The notes under the pieces were generated by a model. That model ran no database searches and was not told where the DNA came from. It saw only the letters and a program-made list of their open reading frames with translations. 64,000 nucleotides of DNA from Hirundichthys speculiger (lineage: Eukaryota > Chordata > Actinopteri > Beloniformes > Exocoetidae): assembly GCA_018398805.1 (NCBI GenBank), contig JAGFBZ010000852.1, forward strand, positions 519,705 through 583,704, in the 5' to 3' direction. Below are positions 34,065-44,800 of this stretch, one piece after another. Numbering within the stretch: the stretch's first letter is position 1; every line of letters begins with the position of its first letter. Both the position numbers and the translations under genes were made by a program.

Positions 34065-34265
34065 ACCAACCTGTGAGGTGAGCCCACCAGAAACGTCACC
34101 ACCCGGACAAGCTAATGCTAACTGAGAGCGAGCCAAACTATACTTGTCAGGATTTGAGACCGTATTCAGTGGTGGAAAACGCCGGTTTTAAGGGCTGTGT
34201 TTACTCTCGCAGCAATGTGTCGCAGTTATCTTGTTGCCGGTATGCCACGGTTAGCACAGTCTCCA

Positions 34266-34472
34266 CTATGTTATTCCACACCACAACGCAAGAGCGACAA
34301 TCATGAACTGGCTAAACTTACTAAACTTATCTCTTGCGTTTTTCCACTTCCTCACCATCTCGGCCGTATCCAGACCCACATTCATCACTATCTCCCTCCA
34401 TGAATTACTAGAATATGTGCTGTCTTTGTAGTGTGGAAAACAAGAATCGTACAGATGTGGGTACTTCCTCAT
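34266..34472 (-). pseudogene. MADF-like DNA-binding domain fragment
   Basis: Reads MRKYPHLYDSCFPHYKDSTY, then NSWREIVMNVGLD and VRKWKNARDKFSKF. The spaced aromatic residues (YPHLYD, SW..I, KWKN.RD.F) are those of MADF/Myb-SANT-like domains, which in animals occur in PIF/Harbinger accessory proteins and Adf-1-like factors. About 68 codons open; no other Harbinger part was seen. It lies inside a hAT element on the opposite strand. Confidence 0.65.
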
Positions 34473-34750
34473 TTCTTCAATGACATGGTCTTTTCTATGT
34501 GGATGTAGAATTGACCAATCAGAGGCCTCCTTTGTCTCCTCTCTGTGACACTGTCTGCGGTCACCTACCTTTCAGTTCAATTAATTCAAACAGTCATTGG
34601 AACATTCACAAGATGTCACCAAAATCACTTCTTCTTTCAGAAAATAATGTAAATATATCTTAAGATGAATATCGACATATATCGTATAGTGAGCCGAGTA
34701 TCACGTATTGTATCGCGAGATTAGTGTATCGCTACATCCCTATCTACAAC

Positions 34751-35450
34751 CATGACACCTTTCTGCCTCAAGCACCACCTCTCTTCCTGTGTTCGTTTGA
34801 TTGGTCTGCTCATGCCGAAGAGACGGGAACTATCTGGGTTCATGGTTCACACCGGCACATACCCACCCAGAAGGAGCTTATTTGGAGCCTAAATATTGTT
34901 TCTGTGCCCATGTAAGTAAAATCCAGCAGTCTCACAGTCCTGTCAGACCTGTGCCGCCATCAGCTGCACCATCGTGGTTTTGTCACGCAGCATCATTTAG
35001 GTGGAAGAAAAAGGCAGAAGGTTGACACCTTTTCAAGAGCAACCCTGGAAGTGAAGTTGAAAGCTGAACGTTGAAAAACGTTGACATTAAGACAACCGTA
35101 GGCTATTTCACTTTGACATCGCTTCCATTTGTTTCATGATAGTACTTATCAGTAGTCACTGAGGTCTGCGAGCGTTTCTGAATGTCCTGTAGGTGGGCAT
35201 ATCTTGTGTATTCAAGATACAGGCCAACGTGCAGATTCTGGATCATCACCAGATCTGGTTGGCACAAACATACAAGAATATTTCCAAAAGGTTGCCTGAT
35301 CTAAGTTCTTTTAACAACTTTCAGCAGGTAACATATACAAAGCTTTTGTAGTTGATGTTCGCCAGAGAAGTTAAAGATCTTCGCGGCGACAAAGATGTGG
35401 CTTTGAGGCTCCTCTTTTTCTCTCTCTCTCATTCGATTCGCCATGCTGTC
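34751..35450. other. Unassigned sequence
   Basis: No supported feature. Confidence 0.35.
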
Positions 35451-35457
35451 CCAGTGT

Positions 35458-35711
35458 GTCAGGGGTACAAAAAAGGCTGCTCCGAGGCCAACTTTTAAAT
35501 GCATAAAAGTGTTTATTCCAAGTAAAAGAGGCTTATATCAGACTTTCACGACAGTCTGGGATCTTCTGAGCCAATGATAGGAAAAATCCCCGAACAAAGA
35601 AAAGTACTCCCCCGGCCTGGGCCCAAGAGGGCCCGGCGAAAGACAAAGAAACAGGTCTTTCCTTGGGAATCAGTCGCTCCTTGCGCAATACTGGATACAA
35701 CAACTACAACA
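35458..35711 (-). repeat. Possible solo LTR
   Basis: Read on the minus strand it begins TGTTGTAGTTG, carries TATAAGCC, then AATAAA about 20 bases later, and ends near CCCCTGACA. The order TATA, poly(A) signal, TG...CA ends is LTR-like. No matching duplication at the flanks and no sister copy in the window. Confidence 0.3.
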
Positions 35712-35879
35712 TACTTTACATATTTTACATATGAGGTTATATATATAGGTTGCTCCAGCTAGAATGAGTCATGGTTGGTCAAAAAAAATTAAGACTGACT
35801 TTGGTCATGTAGGTTTCTTCAACACAGTGAATTAAATGTTGTGCTGCATGGCTGGCTTCATGTTCACTCTCACAGTTAA

Positions 35880-36282
35880 AGGTGGGGTAGGTGTTGTTTT
35901 TTTGCAACACTTTTTACAATATTGCCTGAAAACCTTTTCACATTCCCATTGCACCCACTGAAATAAAATGTTTGCATAAAAGACTAAACGTTTTGGTCCG
36001 GTCTAGAGGTTATAATCAGAGAAAAACTCCGACCAATAAAAATAGTGATCATCACTATTTTGATTGGCTGCATAATACGTCCATCAAATATCAATGCACT
36101 CCCACCCACCCCTCCCTCCCTCCCTGCGGTTCATGTAGTCGTGAATCGTGTGAAGGCGTGGTTTCGAGGGGTGAGCTGAAGAGGAGGAGGCGGAGCCTTT
36201 GGGAGGAGGGAGGGAGTGTATATTTTCAAAATCCCACTTGAGTTGGATTGATGGAATCGTTTTTCAAACATCTACCCCACCT
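35880..36282. mobile_element. TTAA-flanked MITE, about 400 bp
   Basis: Ends AGGTGGGGTAGGTGTT and AGGTGGGGTAGATGTT are inverted and sit inside TTAA at both sides (35876-35879 and 36283-36286). No coding capacity. The TTAA target suggests piggyBac-type mobilisation, but the ends do not start with CCC, so the superfamily is uncertain. Confidence 0.65.
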
Positions 36283-36289
36283 TTAACTT

Positions 36290-36698
36290 TACAATGTACA
36301 AATTTACAAGTGGATCACCGGTAAGATCTCCAAATGTATTTTGGGTAAAATCATCATCAACAGCCGTCCATCAGCGTCATCATCAGTCACTAGTCAACAG
36401 AGTCTATGCTGGGTAGGTGGATCACAGATTAATTAAATCATGAGTTCATACAAGCATAAAAGTGGAGCAACAAAACACAAAGAAAAGGAAAAAATAGAGT
36501 GCAGGAAAAGACTAAACTAAAAAAGCTGGGGTGACATATCCTCCTGGAGATGAACCTGACATTGTTGGTAGCAAGTCAAGCCCACCAGAACTGGCAGCAC
36601 GGTCAGGGAGCCAGATTTACAGGTACAATTACTCACAATCACTGTCACTGAAATCAACATGTGTTAGTTGTAAACTGTTGATGTGGTTGTTATCGGAG
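36290..36698. other. Unassigned sequence
   Basis: Leads into the 28-bp minisatellite; nothing recognised. Confidence 0.35.
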
Positions 36699-37739
36699 TA
36701 GCCCCCCTGCCTAACGTTATTATTAGAGGCCAGGTAGCCTAACGTTATTATTAGGGGCCAGGTAGTCTAACGTTATTATTAGGAGCCAGGTAGCCTAACG
36801 TTATTGTTAGGGGCAGGTAGCCTAATGTATTATTAGGGGCCAGGTAGTGTCTAACGTTATTATTAGGAGCAGGTAGCCTAACGTTATTGTTAGGGGCAGG
36901 TAGCCTAATGTTATTATTAGGGGCCAGGTAGCCTAACGTTATTATTAGGAGCAGGTAGCCTAACGTTATTGTTAGGACAGGTAGCCAGGTTAGGGCCAGG
37001 TAGCCTATGTTATGTTAGGGACAGGTAGCCTAACGTGTTATTAGGGGCCAGGTAGCCTAACGTTATTGTTAGGGGCCAGGTAGCCTAATGTTATTATTAG
37101 GGGCCAGGTAGTCTAACGTTATTATCAGGAGCCAGGTAGCCTAACGTTATTGTTAGGGGCCAGGTAGCCTAATGTTATTATTAGGAGCCAGGTAGCCTAA
37201 CGTTATTGTTAGGGACCAGGTAGCCTAATGTTATTGTTAGGAGCCAGGTAGCCTAATGTTATTGTTAGGGACCAGGTAGCCTAACGTTATTATTAGGGGC
37301 CAGGTAGCCTAACGTTATTGTTAGGGGCCAGGTAGCCTAACGTTATTATTAGGGGCCAGGTAGCCTAATGTTATTATTAGGGGCCAGGTAGTCTAACGTT
37401 ATTATTAGGAGCCAGGTAGCCTAACGTTATTGTTAGGGGCCAGGTAGCCTAATGTTATTATTAGGAGCCAGGTAGCCTAACGTTATTATTAGGAGCCAGG
37501 TAGCCTAACGTTATTGTTAGGGACCAGGTAGCCTAATGTTATTGTTAGGAGCCAGGTAGCCTAATGTTATTGTTAGGGACCAGGTAGCCTAACGTTATTA
37601 TTAGGGGCCAGGTAGCCTAACGTTATTGTTAGGGACCAGGTAGCCTAACGTTATTATTAGGGGCCAGGTAGCCTAACGTTATTATTAGGGGCCAGGTAGC
37701 CTAATGTTATTGTTAGAGACCAGGTAGCCTAATGTTTTT
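36699..37739 (+). repeat. 28-bp minisatellite, about 37 copies
   Basis: Unit GTAGCCTAACGTTATTATTA plus GGGGCCAG, with variants ATTATT/ATTGTT, ACGTT/ATGTT, GGGG/GGGA/GGAG and some shortened units. Each unit contains CTAAC...GTTAG inverted arms and the palindrome AACGTT. Confidence 0.96.
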
Positions 37740-39590
37740 GTTGTTCTCATGGTTTGTTAGACTTCATGTCGGTTTTGTCGGGTTAGTCTTGCAAAAAGGC
37801 TCGTACAACAACATGCTCCGAGTTGGTATTTATTAGCAGCAATGGAAACACATCAGGAGAAATCGGCACTTGGTACCGAGCAGAATGAATGAATAAATGA
37901 ATAAATGAATGAATGAATGAATGCCCGCAGCAACTACAACAATAACTGGTGTGTCTCCTGCGTGACGTCACAACCGCATACCACCGAATACATTTTAGAC
38001 AAAATATTATATCATAATACTACAGGTTTGATTGATTTCAAAATGACATGGTTGCTCTTCGTGGTGTTGAACTCTGACTATCAAATGCTTTGAGCTATGT
38101 GTCAAATGTAGTAATGCTTGTAAGCCCCGCTGTTACGGGCATGTGTATGTTGTAAAACGATGTAATCACAAGCTTTATTGGGCTTAAAGGGCCCGGTCAT
38201 GTGACCTGCCCCCGGCCCAGCAGTGACATGTTCTGCTGCTGGGCTTGCTAGTATATCTCTATAACCTAAACAGTTCACTGACAGAATACATACAGGGACT
38301 TTTACACACCAACATTGATCCAAATTTCTAAAACAGAAAGAGAATGAACTCGTTGACTCTAACAAATGTCTTGAACTCGTTGACTCTATGGAAATGATCA
38401 GACACTACACTTTCGTGGAAATCAGATCACCAACCTTCGACTAGTGCACTTTTATTGCAATTCCAGCTTTAAAAAAATTAAATTAATCTCAACATCAGAA
38501 ATTGGTGTGAATGGATGGACTTGATTTAGGAGCTTCCAAAGAATCTGCGAAGATAAGTTTAGTTCAAGAGATATTAAAGAAAACAAAACTTAAAATTTCT
38601 TATCACAGTGCCACCTAGAGGCCTGCCACAACAGTTTCAGTTGTCAGAGATCATTTGGGGATCTGAATGTCTGAATTCCAGGTTTTCTGCATGTATGACG
38701 CATTGTTTGTGCTGTCCAGATACTGTCGAGACAGAAAAACACGTCCAGAACATTGATCTCTGCAAATACAACCGGGTTGTACGAAGCAAAAGCTGCATTT
38801 CCCTGAAATCATGACGTGTGGATACGTGAAGCTTTAGAGGTCCCATTTAAAGCCGGTTTCATCGAGGGCTCATCGCCGACTTCATCTGCATACAAACAAT
38901 GTTGTTTTCTTATCAGCGGGACGGCAGCCAGTGAAGCCCTGAGCTGTGGGATGGACAAAGCTCCTCTCTCTCTTTCATTCGGTCTCTCCAGAGCCATTGT
39001 CCACGTCTGCCTGGATTACAGGTCTGTGATGAGAGCCCAGATGCCTATAATGGCTGATGAGATGATATGCAGCCTGACTCGAGGTCCACAGGAGGCCAGT
39101 TAACCTCTACGACCTCTACCGGTTTGTTTGCAGAAGCCCTGACTGATATACTTACCTGACTGGGTCACGTGATAACCCGCTTTTATGATATCTGCTCTAT
39201 GAAACTCAAATGCTATTAAGCAAGGAAGAAAAAAAACACATCCCTCTCTTTTTTATATGCGCTTGCAGTAGTAGAAACACAACCCTGCAGCTGTGGAGGA
39301 TGGCGGGAACCAGGCCTGGATGTTCGTGATTTGAGGGACAACGCCATTTGGCCTTCAAAGGGGCATTTTTTTTAGGGCAAATGCCAAATGTCAGGGCAAC
39401 ACGGCCATAATAAAAAAACACACAATATGACATGATATGCTAATAAACAGCACAACACAGTTTTTTGAATTCAGAACCTTGGATATTTTTAATAGGCTAC
39501 CACAACTTTTGGACTTTTATCAAAGGGAAACAGACAACAAAATAAGCAATGTCATTGACTTTTATCAGGTTATTACAAATCCATAAATTT
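37740..39590. other. Mostly unassigned; (GAAT)n near 37884-37922
   Basis: A GAAT microsatellite is clear. 38342-38390 has a short tandem duplication of GAACTCGTTGACTCTA. 38816-39103 stays open for 95 codons without resembling a known protein. No element ends recognised. Confidence 0.35.
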
Positions 39591-39593
39591 AAT

Positions 39594-39703
39594 ATAAATC
39601 GTCATCTGATGATGGGGATGGAGAAGCTGGGGTCTTCCTAGGCCCATAAGGAAAAACAGTTGGCCTCCACCTCTCTATGCTCCCTCTGTCTTTTTTGCAC
39701 TGG
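39594..39703 (-). CDS. Weak candidate terminal exon
   Basis: After an acceptor-like AAAATTTTTCAG the minus strand can be read as CKKDRGSIERWRPTVFPYGP, then a Ser/Pro/Asp-rich tail and a stop. The composition looks like a protein C-terminus, but the frame does not follow obviously from the candidate exon at 40195-40291. Identity unknown. Confidence 0.2.
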
Positions 39704-40194
39704 CTGAAAAATTTTAAACTGTTTTATGATAAATCATAGATGCACAACTTGTTAATATATTTCATTATTTTACTGATTCATTCCAGACATGTCAAAACAA
39801 TCTTTTAAAGCATAGACAATTTTAACACTATCATAAATCTATGTATCTGAAAATAAATATAGCGTATTTATAAAATATATAATAATGCATAAATCAATAT
39901 ACACTCACACATGTGCATGACCATCATTTAGAAACATATAGAACCTCTTGTAAATAAATCTAAATATTAAATGGACATATTCCCCCAAAAAATAAAAAAA
40001 ATAAACAAAATGTATATCTAATGTATACACACGGATCTATATACATACACATACATACCAATATGCAAAACACATATCTGGTTTAACATGTCTGAAAAGG
40101 GGTATTAATTGCTTGCCAATGCTATTTCCTAAATGTACCACATAAACTTAGGCTAAAATAAAAAGAATCTAACAATGAACTCTTCCATGATAAC

Positions 40195-40291
40195 CTTTTG
40201 AAGTAGGTGTCCATTTTTTGGCAGTTTTTTGCTGCATCTTCGAGCTCTTTTTGCAACTAATCGACTCGTTCCTGTCTTGGCATTCTTCTTT
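40195..40291 (-). CDS. Weak candidate internal exon next to the Ty3 insertion
   Basis: Preceded by a strong acceptor (ACTTTTTTCCCTCAG) and followed by CAAAAG-GTTATC. Two of its three frames are open (for example KKNAKTGTSRLVAKRARRCS). The Ty3 element begins about 28 bases upstream of the acceptor. No homology recognised. Confidence 0.22.
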
Positions 40292-40316
40292 CTGAGGGAA
40301 AAAAGTTTCGAGTGAA

Positions 40317-40320
40317 TATG
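40317..40320. repeat. 4-bp target duplication TATG, left
   Basis: Matches 49532-49535. Confidence 0.8.
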
Positions 40321-41848
40321 TGTAGCACCCTACCCCGGTGATTTGAAATAAATTACCTGAATTGAAGGTATCACTCTGGGCGGGCTCTGGGTTCTTAATT
40401 TTAATGTTTGGTGGTGCCGTATTACCCTATGGCTAGATGTGCTTTAACTCACAAATAAGGTAAGTACACTCTGGTGGTGCCTCCACTCAGTAGATTAATG
40501 AAACAACATGTGATAAATCCACTAAGAAATACAATGAACTTAAATTATTCGTTTATGCAACTTTACCTAACTTAACCCTGAACGCTGATTTCAATTACAA
40601 AATCACACACAGTACTCCTTTAAAATAAGAAACCACTGTATTAACATAAGGCAAATAAATTTCACATGAAATCAGAGTACTTTCAATCAATACACAGTAC
40701 CACCCAATAAACCACAGTCAGTACCAAAAAATATTGTATGAGCTCTGCTAATAAAATAAAGTCCTGAAAATAAAAGTTGCAGGCCTGAATCGATGCTGGG
40801 GTACGGTGAGGTCTAAAACTGGTGACCATTTCACTTTCCCAAGCAAACATAAATAAAAAAAAAATGCACGTGCACTGGGTCTTGTTTTTTTTTAGTACTC
40901 ACAGCTCCTCTTGGGTTAATGTGAGGGATGTGTGTGTGTAGAAGACGGCTGCATGGGGGGTTTACTGATGAAGATGGAGGGGGAATGGAGAGAAGGAATG
41001 AAGTCTGAAGACTCAGTTACTGCTACGCCCGCAGCTCCCGCCGATAGCCGCGCTCTGTCGCTCAGAGGGGAAAAAAAAAGGTCCAAGGAGGGCTTCCTGG
41101 TCCGGTCCGCTCTGACAACATACATTTACATACTTTACTCGCTGATAAATATCCATGCACTATGATAAACTCAGTCCGAATTCACACAATAGCTCGTACA
41201 CACACAGGTAACATGAGTAACGTGAGGCTACTACAGCAAACACTGTGTAAATACTAGCTGCATGCTAGCTAATCGCTAATCACGTTTAGCATTCACTTTA
41301 TAACCTTAGCAGTAATACTGTCCGTAATTACCACACTCAAATAAACATTTACCTTCTGTAAACCGTTATACTCTGGTATTCCACTGACAAACTCTGCATT
41401 TGTACAGGTAAACAAAATACTTCGGTTTTTCCAGCACTATAAGTGTAGATATTTTCCTCCGGTGCTCTCTCTGCCTCTCGTGTCTCTGCCGTGATCTAAC
41501 CTGCTACCTCCAAGTCCCGCCCCATACTCTCCCAATTGGACGACAACTCAGACAAAAGAGCAGGTAACCAATAAACAACCTATACAGGGATGATTGACAA
41601 ATAAACACCAATGCCATGCACATTTTTAACCAAACAAATTATATTAAAATCATCAAACATTTTAAGTACTCTCTTGACTTATGAATGGTTTTTAACAGTT
41701 TCTTCTTTTAAACTGAAATATTAATTTTTTAATTTAAATAACAGTTCCTCTCACATGAATTACCAAAAATGAACTTGTTTTTTCTAGAAAGAACTTTTTT
41801 TTTTTTTTTTTTTTACTTATTAACTTATTTACTTTAGACAGGGCTACA
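40321..41848 (-). repeat. 3' LTR of the Ty3 element
   Basis: 1528 bases, TGTAGC...GCTACA ends. Differs from the 5' LTR by about six substitutions and small length changes in A, T and TG runs (for example near 40855, 40890 and 40930). Confidence 0.95.
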
Positions 41849-41861
41849 CCCTCCCCCTTCT
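41849..41861 (-). promoter_or_regulatory. Polypurine tract
   Basis: Minus strand reads AGAAGGGGGAGGG directly before the 3' LTR, the expected primer for plus-strand DNA synthesis. Confidence 0.85.
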
Positions 41862-41877
41862 AAACCATTAGATGTCC

Positions 41878-44800
41878 TCATCTAATCTTGTGAGTCTTGA
41901 GAGGGGCTTTCCTGGCAGGGGTAGAACCTCTATCAGTTGAACTATCACCGGTTGGTGAATTCAGATTTAACTGAATGACCATTCCATGATGCACAATAGT
42001 TACCGGTTCCTCCATGGAATGTCCTGGTTGGTCATACGTCAAATGAATAACTGGTTTACGTTGTCGTTGTGAATGTCTAGTCATGTTATCTTTGTCTTCA
42101 GCATCCCTTTTACTAGAGGTGATGGGTTCTTGTTCTGTCTCTGATTCATTTCCTGTGTGTTCAGGTTCTGTATCATCAGATGACTTTTCATCAGGTAAGT
42201 CTGTATCACTTTCACCACTCCTTGTCACATCCATGTTTCTATCCGTGGATTTAGAGATCTGATTTGATTTCTGGTAAGTGGACAGGACACGTCTTTCCAC
42301 TTCATCCATGTCAAAGGATTCATATCCTGGTATCTCATCAAACTCAGATTCAGAATCAGAAGGACAACTTGATGCAGGCTCGGGCAGGTGATGCCTCAGA
42401 CTCCTCCTTGTGTTCCGTGACCTGGTGACAGACGGTTCTGGAGGTTTTGTTGCTTGAGCTGAGGGATCTGATATCCTTACCAGGTATCCGATTGGCAGGA
42501 GATGGTCTCTGTGAAGGGTTTTGACACTTCCGGATCCACAGTCTGCTTTAACTTCATAGACAGGTAAGTTGGGTAATTGTCTGACAATGACATAAGGAGT
42601 GGATTTCCATCTGTCTTGAAGTTTATGCTTCCCGGTAAGACCAAGATTTCTCAACAGGACTCTGTCTCCTTCAGCCAATGGCTGACCTCGAACACGCCGA
42701 TCGTACTGGGACTTGTTCCTCAAATGAGTTTTGTCTGCTGCCTCAGTGGCGAGTTTGTAGGCTTTCTTTAAGTCCTGTTTCAACTTGTTGACATACTGAA
42801 GATGGTCATGTTCCTGTTCTCCATCAGGACTGGTGTTAAAACAAAGGTCTACAGGCAATCGCGCCTCCCGGCCAAACATAAGAAAATACGGGGAGTACCC
42901 GGTGGCATCATTTTTAGTACAGTTATATGCGTGTACTAACTGACTAATGTGTTGACTCCACTTCTGTTTCTTTTCATTCTGCAGGGTGCCCAGCATCGAC
43001 AACAGGGTGCGGTTGAATCGCTCAGGTTGGGCATCACCCTGAGGATGGTAAGGAGAGGTGCGCGACTTTCTGATTCCTAGACTAGAGAGAAGCTGTTTTA
43101 TGACTTTACTCTCGAAGTCTCTCCCCTGATCCGAATGAATCCGTGCTGGGAGGCCATAGTGAACAAAATACTTCTCCCATAGTACTTTAGCGACAGTCAT
43201 GGACTTTTGATCCCTAGTAGGAAAGGCCTGCGCGTACCGTGTAAAATGGTCGGTAACGACTAACACGTTGGCTATGCCTTTGCTGTCAGGTTCTATCTGC
43301 AAGAAATCTATGCAAACAAGATCCAACGGGCCTGTACTAGTGATCTGATTCAGTGTGGCTGATCGCTGGGGAAGCGTCTTTCTGGAAATGCACCTTCCAC
43401 ATGTTTTGATGTATTGTTCAACTTGAGTAGGCATATGTGGCCAATAAAACCTATCTTTGATAAGCTCCAATGTCTTTTCTACTCCTAAATGCCCACATTC
43501 ATCATGGAGAGATTTCAGGACTGTGGGTCGATACCTCTCAGGTAAGACTAGTTGTATTGTCTCTTTACCTGTGGCTGTTTGTCTGACTCTGCACAATAAG
43601 CCTTCTCTAACTTGCAATTTAGGAGCTTCTCGACATATCAAAGCTACATCAGGGGGGTCATTTCTGGTATGAACTGGGACTGTGCCAGCTTCAATGGCTG
43701 CTTTTACAGGACCAATGACAGGATCTGACTCCTGACCAACCTGCAGCTGTCTCGGACTAAGCTGGTCAATGGTGTTTTCACTAAGACTCACTGAGCAAGC
43801 GTACACCTCAGGAATAGCTTCGGGAGAGACACCAAGCTGGTCTACAAGCCTTGATGGTACACTTGAGCTTTCTGTGACATGGGCCCGTTTACAGACAGCT
43901 TTGATGCCTAATGGTGGAATGATTGTCCACTCTTTTTGAGTTTCAGTGGCATACTGTCTGGACAAAAGATCCGCGTCCACATTTTGACGTCCTGGTCTAT
44001 ACTGGATCGTGAAGTCATAAGTTGCTAAAGCTGCTAGCCAGCGATGTCCTGTAGCGTTCAAGCGGGCTGACGTGAGTACATAAGTGAGGGGGTTATTGTC
44101 AGTCCTCACCGTAAACCGTGCTCCGTATAAGTAGTCGTGAAACTTGTCAACTACTGACCACTTCAACGCTAAAAATTCTAGCTGGTGCGCAGGGTACCGC
44201 TGTTCTGACTGACTAAGTTTCCGGCTTGCGAAGGCCACAGGCCTAAGGCCTTCTGGGTGTTCCTGATTTAACACTGCACCTAGCCCACTTGTACTAGCGT
44301 CAATGTGCAGAATATATGGCTTTGTAGGGTCGGCAAAAGCCAGTACAGGGGCATTTATGAGACAGTTTATGACCCGCTTAAAAGCGTCTTGGCACGACTG
44401 ATCCCATCTTTCTCCAAATGGTTCAGATGGATTTAGGTAGTTCGTTGTTGACTTTATGTTTTGTGCTTTCCTCCCTTTCTGAGCGGGGGGATACCCTTTG
44501 GTGAGTTCAGTAAGTGGACGAACGACATGGGAGTAGTTGGCAATGAATCTACGATAGTAGCCGCAGAAACCAAGGAATGACCTGAGACTTTTGAGGTCTG
44601 TTGGTTCTTTCCAGTGTTTCACTGCTTCAACCTTTTGTGGGTCAGTGGCGATTCCTGCTTCAGACACGATGTGTCCTATATACTTGACTTTGGGTTGACA
44701 GAATCTGCATTTGTCCAACGACACTTTGAGTCCCACTTCCTGCAGACGGCCAAGTACTTTTAGAAGGCGATGTTCGTGCTCTTCCAGAGTTTTTCCAAAG

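Larger units (their letters stand above)
33654..34742 (+). mobile_element. hAT element with BED-finger remnant and foreign inserts, 1.09 kb
   Basis: Ends TAGGGCTGGGCGATTTT and TAGGGATGTAGCGATACAC (inverted), bounded by CCTACAAC (33646-33653) and TCTACAAC (34743-34750), one mismatch. From ATG 33906 a frame reads MAASINPAPACLKADVWEQF, then MAVCKLCPTNMKYP (C..C of a BED finger). After a telomeric insertion it reads AHQKRHHPDK (H...H). DLRPYSVVENAGF follows, as in hAT transposases. The DDE and dimerisation domains are absent; a MADF fragment occupies part of the space. The 10912-11334 MITE is derived from this family. Confidence 0.85.
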
